NCBI GenBank assembly: GCA_043777795.1
Contig: JAYWHJ010000129.1
Span: forward strand, 1 to 64,000
Direction: 5' to 3'
DNA: 64,000 nucleotides
Source of the DNA: JAAFIP01 sp043777795
GTDB lineage: Bacteria; Pseudomonadota; Gammaproteobacteria; Burkholderiales; Burkholderiaceae_C
Part shown: piece after piece, positions 57,550-64,000 of the stretch
Position numbering within the stretch: position 1 is the first letter of the stretch
How the letters are laid out: each line of letters starts with the position of its first letter
Translations under genes and position numbers: made by a program
The notes under the pieces: generated by a model
The model's database searches: none
What the model saw: the letters and a program-made list of their open reading frames with translations, nothing else
What the model was told of the DNA's origin: nothing

Positions 57550-59262
57550 ATGACCACTACGAACTTCATAATTTCATTTTTCAGGGGATTGCTTGCCAGC
57601 GCGCGCGGGCTTGTACTAGCCTGCCTAGCGCTTCACGTCGTATTTGCAGGGCTTGCAATGGCGCAGACCTCAATAACCAATGCAGGCCAACCCTTCTTTT
57701 GCGATGCGCGCTTTTACCAAATTCGCTCAGACAGCTCGGGTAATGCAGGCACGACTAACACGACCTACCTGGTGCGCTACCCGTCGCTGGCAGCATTGTC
57801 TACCCCAGACAATCCTTACGGCGGGATGACCGCTATCCCTTTAGGCCTGAATGCTCTGGGCTTTAATCCGAGGGATGGTTACCTCTACGCTCTGGGCTTC
57901 GGTGCGAACGACGACCGTAACCTCTACCGCATTGGTCAATTGGGTGTCGAGTTGGTGGGTACGCTTCCGGCACCGATCCCCGCCGCGTTCGTCAGCACGG
58001 GTGCCGTTTTTGATGCCGCCGGTAATTTTTATTTTGCTGGCCAAGATGGTGGAAACATTGTCCCTGCTGCGATCTTTCGGGTGGACAACATCCCCGTGAC
58101 CGGGGCGGGTACGCTCGTTATTGCCAAACAATACAACCTTACAGGCGACATCCCGCTGGTCAACATTGGTGACTTTGCTTTCTCCAGAACCTCAGATGGT
58201 CTAAACGGTATTTTGTATGGCGGTACAGGAGGCAACTTTTCCCGTATCACGCTCAATGATGCTGCGGCTACAGCTAACGTGGTTACAGTTCCGGTGACAC
58301 CTGGAGTAGGTGGCATTGGTTCTGCATTTTTCGACCGCCCCACCAACCGAATCGTGCTCTTCAATAATGGCGCAAGCCAATTTGTTGCGGTCACTAATTT
58401 CGACGCTGGTGCGCCCACCTCGGTAGCCACTACCGTTGCCAATCCCACCTTCACTGCTGCTGGTTTCACCAACAGTGCCACCGACGGTGCCGCCTGCATT
58501 TTGGCGGGTGATCCGCCCCAAGCGGACATTGGCTTGCTTAAAACTGTAACGCCCAACACACCGCGCAGGGCAGGCAACACTGTCACCTTCACTATCACGG
58601 TGGGCAATAGTGGTCCCAACCCAGCACAATCTGTCACCATCGCCGACCCCTTGCCTGCGGGGCTGGTATTCAACAGTGCGTCCGCCAGTTTGGGCACTTA
58701 CAACACGCCCAACTGGGTTATTCCCAATTTGGCCGTGAACACCACCCAAACCCTGACGATCGTGGCCACCGTGGCCAATGGCCCGTCTACCACCAACACA
58801 CTCACCATTGTCAACACGGCCAACATCACCGGTAGCAATGTGGCCGGCACGACCACCGTCATCCCTTTAACCGACCCCGTGCCCGGTAACAACCAAGGCA
58901 CGGCCACGGTCACAGTGTCGGTAAGCGCCAACCTGGGCATTAGCAAAACCAATGGTGTGAATGCACTACTGGCAGGTACTACCACGACCTACACCATCAC
59001 TGTCAGCAACATTTCGCCCGGCTTTAATGTGGTGAACTCGGTCGTACGCGACCCTGTCGCCCCTGGCCTGCAATGCACCTTGCCGCCCACCTGTAGCATT
59101 GCGCCAGCGACTGCCGGTACTTGTCCCGTCATAGGTGGCGGGGCTGGGCAATTGTCCGTGGCCAATTTGCAAAGCGCTGGGGGGGTGCTTATCCCGCTGC
59201 TCAACGTCGGTGCCAATATGGTCTTTACCCTGACCTGCGGGGTCACGGCGACAGGCTTGTAG
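57550..59262 (+). CDS. Secreted DUF11-repeat surface protein
   Basis: The start at 57550 opens a signal peptide ending FAGLAMAQ/TS; a frame from 57475 is also open. The mature ~535 residues have two parts. About residues 40-325 form a propeller-like region (YLVRYPSLAALSTPDNP, LNALGFNPRDGYLYALGFG, IGDFAFSRTSDGLNGILYGG). Two DUF11 beta-sandwich repeats follow: the first begins ADIGLLKTVTPNTPRRAGNT (about 330) and the second ANLGISKTNGVNALLAGTTT (about 460). DUF11 domains occur in extracellular and cell-surface proteins. No anchor is seen at the C-terminus, so it may be released. No secretion genes are adjacent. Confidence 0.82.
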   Translation: MTTTNFIISFFRGLLASARGLVLACLALHVVFAGLAMAQTSITNAGQPFFCDARFYQIRSDSSGNAGTTNTTYLVRYPSLAALSTPDNPYGGMTAIPLGLNALGFNPRDGYLYALGFGANDDRNLYRIGQLGVELVGTLPAPIPAAFVSTGAVFDAAGNFYFAGQDGGNIVPAAIFRVDNIPVTGAGTLVIAKQYNLTGDIPLVNIGDFAFSRTSDGLNGILYGGTGGNFSRITLNDAAATANVVTVPVTPGVGGIGSAFFDRPTNRIVLFNNGASQFVAVTNFDAGAPTSVATTVANPTFTAAGFTNSATDGAACILAGDPPQADIGLLKTVTPNTPRRAGNTVTFTITVGNSGPNPAQSVTIADPLPAGLVFNSASASLGTYNTPNWVIPNLAVNTTQTLTIVATVANGPSTTNTLTIVNTANITGSNVAGTTTVIPLTDPVPGNNQGTATVTVSVSANLGISKTNGVNALLAGTTTTYTITVSNISPGFNVVNSVVRDPVAPGLQCTLPPTCSIAPATAGTCPVIGGGAGQLSVANLQSAGGVLIPLLNVGANMVFTLTCGVTATGL

Positions 59263-59362
59263 CGACTTTCCAGGCGCTTTGTTAGCCCGGGCTGCAGAGG
59301 GCTATGCACTGCCATTCCCAACGGGCTATGATGCTAGGTTGTTCTAAATCTGGCGGCTGTTT

Positions 59363-62300
59363 GTGAATTCTCCTTCTGACGGTAAATATCTAGGGTCTCT
59401 GCTCAACCCGTTCATCAGCATTCGGGGTGCGCGCACGCACAACCTGAAGAATATTGATCTGGACATTCCGCGCAACCAGCTGGTGGTGATTACCGGGCTG
59501 TCGGGTTCAGGCAAGTCGTCTCTCGCTTTTGACACGCTGTATGCCGAGGGCCAGCGGCGCTATGTGGAGAGTTTGTCTACTTATGCGCGGCAGTTTTTGC
59601 AGTTGATGGACAAGCCCGATGTAGACATGATTGAGGGCCTGTCGCCCGCCATCAGCATTGAGCAAAAGGCCACCAGCCACAACCCGCGCTCGACCGTGGG
59701 CACGGTGACGGAGATCCACGACTACCTGCGCCTGCTGTTTGCCCGCGCGGGCACGCCGCACTGCCCGGACCACGACGTGCCACTGCAAGCGCAGACGGTG
59801 GCGCAGATGGTGGACGCGGTGCTGGCCCTGCCCGAGGGCACCAAGCTGATGATTTTGGCCCCCATTGCGCGCGAGAAAAAAGGCGAATTTTTAGACGTGT
59901 TTGAGGACATGCAGGCGCGCGGCTATGTGCGCTTTCGGGTGGGTAGCGGGGCGGATGCGGCGCTGTTTGAGTTTGACGCGTTGCCGAAGCTGAAGAAGAC
60001 CGAAAAGCACGATATTGATGTGGTGATTGACAGGCTGAAGGTGCGGCATGCTCCGGCACAGGCTTCAGGAGGTCCGGCCGCTCAGGGTGCAACTACTCAG
60101 GCCGCAGTAGGGCAGGATGCGGACGTGCGCCCGGAGGCGGCCGAGGGAGGGCTCAAGACGGCTCTGGCATTGCCTGGCACCGCCCGCAGCGAGTTTGACA
60201 ACCTGAAGCAGCGCCTGGCCGAGAGCTTTGAGGCGGCGCTGCGCCTGGCCGAGGGTCGCGCAATTGCACTGGAGATGGATGGCAGCGCAGGCGCACCGCC
60301 CAAAGAGCATTTCTTCAACGCCAAGTTTGCCTGCCCGCACTGCAGCTACACCATCAGCGAGCTGGAGCCGCGTCTGTTTTCGTTTAACTCGCCCGTGGGG
60401 GCCTGCCCTGGCTGTGATGGCTTGGGCAATATGGAATTTTTTGACCCAGCGCGAGTGGTGGCCTTCCCCACGCTCAGTCTTGCCAGTGGCGCGGTGAAGG
60501 GCTGGGACCGGCGCAATGGCTACTACTTCAGCATGCTGGAGAGCGTGGCCAAGCACTATGGCGCAGACATCGACAAGCCGTTTGAGTCGCTTGATGCCAA
60601 GGTACAACACGCGCTGCTGCACGGCAGTGGCGAGGAAGAGATCAAGTTCAACTACACCATGGAATCGGGCGCGTCGGCCGGTAAAAAGATCACCAAAAAA
60701 CACCCGTTTGAAGGCATATTGCCCAATATGGCGCGGCGCTATACCGAGACGGATTCGGTCATTGTGCGCGAAGACCTGGCACGCTACCGCAACACCCAGC
60801 CATGTACCGACTGCGGCGGAACCCGACTGCGGCGCGAGGCGCGCAGTGTGAAGCTGGGCGAAGGCCCGCAGGCCAAGCGCCTATTTGAAATCAGCGGCAC
60901 CACGCTGCGCGAGTGCCACGCCTACTTCAACACGCTGGAGCTCAAGGGGGCCAAAGGCGAGATTGCAGGCAAAGTGATCAAAGAGATTGCCTCACGCCTG
61001 AAGTTTCTCAACGACGTAGGCCTGAACTATCTGAGCCTGAACCGCAGCGCCGAGACGCTGAGCGGCGGCGAGTCGCAGCGCATTCGCCTGGCATCGCAAA
61101 TTGGCAGCGGCCTGACGGGTGTGATGTATGTGCTGGACGAGCCCAGCATTGGCCTGCACCAGCGCGACAACGACCGACTGATCGACACGCTCAAGCACCT
61201 GCGCAATATTGGCAACAGCGTGCTGGTGGTGGAGCATGACGAAGACATGATACGCGCGGCCGACCATGTGATTGACCTGGGGCCTGGCGCGGGCGTGCAC
61301 GGCGGGCGCGTCCTGGCACAGGGTACACCCGATGAGGTGCAGGCCAACCCGGCCTCGCTGACCGGGCAGTACATGAACGGTACGCGCAGCATCGCCGTGC
61401 CCACGCGCCGCCACAAATGGTCACCAACTATCAAACCCGTAGCGCCTGCGGCCAAAAAACCCGCCGCCTCCAAACACGCCCCCGCGCCCAGCCGCCAAGC
61501 CCTGGCTTGGGCGGAGCGCAACGCACACCACCTGGCCACCCAGGGCGACATGCAGGCCATTCGCATCATCAACGCGACGGGCAATAACCTGCACAACGTG
61601 AGTGCCGAGTTCCCTGTGGGCCTGCTAACCTGCGTGACGGGCGTGTCCGGCTCGGGCAAGTCCACCCTGGTGAACGACACGCTGTACGCCGCCGTGGCCC
61701 AGTCGCTCTACCGCGCGCACGACGAGCCTGCCGCGCATGAGGAGATCCAGGGCATCGAGCATTTTGACAAGGTGATTAACGTCGACCAGTCGCCCATTGG
61801 CCGCACGCCACGCAGCAACCCGGCCACCTACACGGGCCTGTTCACCCCCATCCGCGAACTTCTGGCCGACGTGCCGATGGCCCGCGAGCGCGGCTACGGA
61901 CCAGGGCGCTTTAGCTTTAACGTGGCCGGCGGCCGCTGCGAGGCCTGCCAGGGCGACGGCGTTGTCAAGGTCGAGATGCACTTTTTGCCGGACGTGTACG
62001 TACCCTGCGACGTGTGCAAAGGCGCGCGCTACAACCGCGAGACGTTAGAAGTTTTGTACAAAGGCAAAAATATCTGGCAGATCCTCGACCTCACTGTCGA
62101 GGTAGCGCACGAGTTTTTCAAAGCCGTGCCCACCATTGCACGCAAGCTGCAAACCCTGCTGGACGTAGGCCTAAGCTACATCAAGCTAGGCCAGTCCGCC
62201 ACCACGCTGTCGGGCGGCGAGGCGCAGCGCGTGAAGCTGGCGCTGGAGCTTTCCAAACGCGACACGGGCCGCACGCTGTACATTCTGGACGAGCCGACCA

Positions 62301-62557
62301 CCGGCTTGCACTTTGCCGACATCGAGCTGCTGCTCAAAGTGCTGCACCAGCTGCGCGACGCAGGCAACACCATCGTCATCATCGAGCACAACCTGGACGT
62401 GATCAAAACCGCCGACTGGCTGATTGACATGGGCCCCGAGGGGGGCGACGGTGGCGGGCGGGTAGTAGCGCTGGGGACACCGGAGGACGTGGCGCAGAAC
62501 GAGGCCAGCCATACCGGACGGTATTTGAAGCGCTTGCTGACCGTACAGCCACTATAA
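59363..62557 (+). CDS. uvrA: Excinuclease ABC subunit A (UvrA)
   Basis: UvrA recognises bulky DNA lesions and loads UvrB. The 1064-residue product starts with GTG and contains both ABC modules: Walker A GLSGSGKSSLAF (about 47-58) and GVSGSGKSTLVND (about 761-773), with signatures LSGGESQRIRLA and LSGGEAQRVKLA. Zinc-binding pairs lie in CPHCSYTI/CPGCDGLG and CEACQGDGV/CDVCKGARY. It exceeds the usual ~940 residues through two inserts. One is an Ala/Gly-rich insert at about 230-275 (QASGGPAAQGATTQAAVGQD) in the signature-I region. The other is a basic linker at about 675-720 (PAAKKPAASKHAPAPSRQAL) between the modules. Confidence 0.97.
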   Translation: MNSPSDGKYLGSLLNPFISIRGARTHNLKNIDLDIPRNQLVVITGLSGSGKSSLAFDTLYAEGQRRYVESLSTYARQFLQLMDKPDVDMIEGLSPAISIEQKATSHNPRSTVGTVTEIHDYLRLLFARAGTPHCPDHDVPLQAQTVAQMVDAVLALPEGTKLMILAPIAREKKGEFLDVFEDMQARGYVRFRVGSGADAALFEFDALPKLKKTEKHDIDVVIDRLKVRHAPAQASGGPAAQGATTQAAVGQDADVRPEAAEGGLKTALALPGTARSEFDNLKQRLAESFEAALRLAEGRAIALEMDGSAGAPPKEHFFNAKFACPHCSYTISELEPRLFSFNSPVGACPGCDGLGNMEFFDPARVVAFPTLSLASGAVKGWDRRNGYYFSMLESVAKHYGADIDKPFESLDAKVQHALLHGSGEEEIKFNYTMESGASAGKKITKKHPFEGILPNMARRYTETDSVIVREDLARYRNTQPCTDCGGTRLRREARSVKLGEGPQAKRLFEISGTTLRECHAYFNTLELKGAKGEIAGKVIKEIASRLKFLNDVGLNYLSLNRSAETLSGGESQRIRLASQIGSGLTGVMYVLDEPSIGLHQRDNDRLIDTLKHLRNIGNSVLVVEHDEDMIRAADHVIDLGPGAGVHGGRVLAQGTPDEVQANPASLTGQYMNGTRSIAVPTRRHKWSPTIKPVAPAAKKPAASKHAPAPSRQALAWAERNAHHLATQGDMQAIRIINATGNNLHNVSAEFPVGLLTCVTGVSGSGKSTLVNDTLYAAVAQSLYRAHDEPAAHEEIQGIEHFDKVINVDQSPIGRTPRSNPATYTGLFTPIRELLADVPMARERGYGPGRFSFNVAGGRCEACQGDGVVKVEMHFLPDVYVPCDVCKGARYNRETLEVLYKGKNIWQILDLTVEVAHEFFKAVPTIARKLQTLLDVGLSYIKLGQSATTLSGGEAQRVKLALELSKRDTGRTLYILDEPTTGLHFADIELLLKVLHQLRDAGNTIVIIEHNLDVIKTADWLIDMGPEGGDGGGRVVALGTPEDVAQNEASHTGRYLKRLLTVQPL

Positions 62558-62610
62558 ACTTAGTAGCTAGTTCGGCAGTGTTTTATTGCGCTGGCGGCAT
62601 CCATGCTGTA
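62553..62610 (-). repeat. Dispersed palindromic repeat at the uvrA 3' end
   Basis: On the minus strand this reads GCGCAATAAAACACTGCCGA followed by ACTAGCTACTAAG. It overlaps the uvrA stop codon. Beyond it, 62611-62759 contains a G-run (GGGGGGGG near 62618-62625) and the likely promoter of the next gene, which I cannot place. Confidence 0.62.
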
Positions 62611-62759
62611 TGTGTGGGGGGGGGTGCATCCCTCGGGGAACTTTGAAATACCCCCAGTTTCAGTCATCAGAACTACGGAGATAGCAGGCCTCTCATCGTG
62701 TCGCGGTGATGCGACATTCGCGTGATATTATTCCCGTTCAGTATGACGTGAGACACTGT

Positions 62760-63365
62760 ATGTTCAAAAAGTTTTTAGGCACTCGCGAACCGCCAGCCAC
62801 CCTAGACCCCCATGGCGCAGCTCTGCACGAGATGGAGGCGCTGGATGCGTCATTGCTAATTGAGTTTTTATGCGCGGCTGAATGCATTACACCCATGACC
62901 CGCGATGAGGCAAAGATCGCCAGTAGCTACATGCGTGCACGTCAATACGCCGATGGCGACATTATCCTCAGGGAGAGTGACAAGTCCAACACCCACTATA
63001 TGCTGTGGATTCTGGACGGCGATGCGGTGGTCGAAGCCCTTGCCTCCAGTCTGAGCAGCCCCATCACCGTCACGGTGCTAGGGCCTGGCACCACGCTGGG
63101 TGAACTGAGCCTGATGGATGGCGGGGTGCGCTCTTTGACCTGCACCGCTTCGGGCACCACACGCTGCGCGACCTTGACCAAGCGCATGCTGCAAAACATG
63201 GCGATTGAGCACCCGTACGTGGCCACTAAACTCATGTCTATCATTTTGATTGGGGTGTCGGTACGACTGCGTGATCTAACCGAAAAGCTGAAACGCTATG
63301 TGCGCTTGAACCAAACGATGAACGAAGAATTGCACGAAACCATGACCCTGCAGGTCTTGCCTTAG
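62760..63365 (+). CDS. Cyclic-nucleotide-binding (CNB) domain protein
   Basis: This 201-residue protein has a CNB domain at about 50-170: ADGDIILRESDKSNTHYMLWILDGDAVVEAL, in which LDGDAVV matches the CNB pattern. VLGPGTTLGELSLMDGGVRS is the phosphate-binding cassette (GELSLMDG with a following Arg-Ser). No DNA-binding helix-turn-helix follows; the tail is a helix (LRDLTEKLKRYVRLNQTMNE). It is probably a regulator or adaptor that senses cAMP or cGMP. The start at 62760 (MFKKFLGT) is preferred to 62706. The next gene, 29 bp on, encodes a nucleotide cyclase, so ligand and sensor may be linked. Confidence 0.85.
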   Translation: MFKKFLGTREPPATLDPHGAALHEMEALDASLLIEFLCAAECITPMTRDEAKIASSYMRARQYADGDIILRESDKSNTHYMLWILDGDAVVEALASSLSSPITVTVLGPGTTLGELSLMDGGVRSLTCTASGTTRCATLTKRMLQNMAIEHPYVATKLMSIILIGVSVRLRDLTEKLKRYVRLNQTMNEELHETMTLQVLP

Positions 63366-63394
63366 GCACAGCCACACTCCGCCAAAGCTGCTGT

Positions 63395-64000
63395 ATGCCA
63401 ACCGCAAGTGCGCCTTCTGACCTGCTCACTTGGCTCAGCACGCTTGGACTGCAAAGCTATGCAGCTGCTTTTCAAGACAACGACATAGATTTTGAGCTCC
63501 TGCCGGAGATCACAGCGGACGATCTGCGCGATATTGGCGTTAATTCGGTGGGGCACCGGCGTGTGCTGCTGCAGGCCATTGCTGCGCTGCCTGCGTCTCA
63601 GCAGGTAGCTACCACGGCGGCCACCCAGCCCTCCAATATTCCCATGGCGGCTTTCGCTCCCGTAGTGGCGCCGACCTCCACCAACCCGGTGGCGCAAAGC
63701 GTGAGCAACCACCAGCACCGCTTGCTCACCGTGATGTTTTGCGATTTGGTGGGCTCTACCGGGCTGTCCAGCCGTTTGGATGCCGAAGATTTACAGTCAC
63801 TGCTTCAAGCCTACCGGGAGTGCATCCGCGGCGTGGTGCACAAACACAAAGGGTATATTGCGCAGTATCTGGGCGATGGCGTGCTGGTCTATTTTGGCTA
63901 CCCCAGCATCAGCGAGTCTGACTGCGAGCGGGCACTGCGCGCTGCGCTGGACGCCCTGCGCGCCATCCAGCAGGTGCCGCCTATCGCGGGCGTGCAATTG
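63395..64000 (+). CDS. SAM-domain class III adenylate/guanylate cyclase (partial, runs off the window)
   Basis: An open frame starts at ATG 63395 and has no stop before the window ends (202 codons seen). Residues 7-65 form a SAM domain (LLTWLSTLGLQSYAAAFQDN, ELLPEITADDLRDIGVNSVG). After a Thr/Ala/Pro-rich linker comes a class III cyclase catalytic domain from about 110: LTVMFCDLVGSTGLSSRLDA with the first metal Asp, and YIAQYLGDGVLVYFGYP with the second. In this family AAA-like and TPR domains commonly follow. The adjacent CNB gene suggests a local cyclic-nucleotide circuit. Domains are clear; the full length is unknown. Confidence 0.9.
   Translation, partial: MPTASAPSDLLTWLSTLGLQSYAAAFQDNDIDFELLPEITADDLRDIGVNSVGHRRVLLQAIAALPASQQVATTAATQPSNIPMAAFAPVVAPTSTNPVAQSVSNHQHRLLTVMFCDLVGSTGLSSRLDAEDLQSLLQAYRECIRGVVHKHKGYIAQYLGDGVLVYFGYPSISESDCERALRAALDALRAIQQVPPIAGVQL

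Noticed and set aside
1..64000. CRISPR arrays, rRNA or tRNA genes, prophage structural genes, insertion-sequence transposases
   Set aside because: I looked for regular spacer-repeat arrays, tRNA-like cloverleaf or CCA ends and transposase motifs and saw none. A tRNA and covariance-model scan would be needed to exclude a divergent tRNA.

Overview
The window looks like chromosomal DNA from a betaproteobacterium of the order Burkholderiales, most likely family Comamonadaceae (Rhodoferax/Polaromonas-like). This is an inference from the protein families and the GC-rich codon use. It also rests on a dispersed repeat ending in GCGGGAGCAGCTAT, which I associate with that family. I ran no database search, so every name rests on motifs and family knowledge.

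Layout. 0.2-6 kb: outer-membrane and ribosome housekeeping (rsmA, surA, lptD, with a divergent amgK-like kinase). 6-16 kb: rsmE, an MFS transporter, a YidB-like protein, gamma-glutamyltransferase, a lipase-like hydrolase, an M20 peptidase, and a cytochrome b561/cytochrome c' pair. 15-20 kb: the stand-alone homocysteine-binding module of methionine synthase, a rhodanese, then an accessory patch. That patch holds a ~210-bp inverted duplication around an orphan gene, and an ORF6N gene lying between two copies of the marC 3' end. 20-26 kb: SDR, DsbA-like isomerase, dienelactone hydrolase, amidohydrolase, and the EamA-tsaB-rimI-UDG operon.

26.7-37.6 kb is the most unusual region. It carries a processive GT2 glycosyltransferase, a BcsB-like periplasmic protein, a TPR/beta-barrel outer-membrane exporter and an ATP-grasp ligase, so it looks like a polysaccharide synthesis and export locus. 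Interleaved are the parts of a phosphorelay: an H-NOX gas sensor overlapping a hybrid histidine kinase, an HPt protein overlapping a histidine phosphatase, and a receiver domain fused to a PIG-L deacetylase. I read this as NO/O2-responsive control of polysaccharide deacetylation, with no PilZ/c-di-GMP domain visible.

38-64 kb is mostly core metabolism: glyoxalase-like protein, acetoacetyl-CoA synthetase, pgk, glcF/glcE, modABC, GTP-type PEP carboxykinase, a lipoprotein with a degraded GDSL triad, purE-purK-sua5, a thioredoxin/TPR protein, a DUF11 surface protein, uvrA, a cyclic-nucleotide-binding protein and the start of a SAM-domain nucleotide cyclase that runs off the window.

Two repeat phenomena cut across the window. 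First, about fifteen copies of the short palindromic repeat occur. At least seven lie in frame inside conserved genes (rsmA, UDG, tsaB, acetoacetyl-CoA synthetase, glcE, modC, sua5), and one supplies the start codon of another gene. Second, three copies of a ~100-nt structured element (19.75, 41.76 and 43.33 kb) keep the same core, while their 24-bp basal stems and apical hairpins differ in sequence but stay paired.
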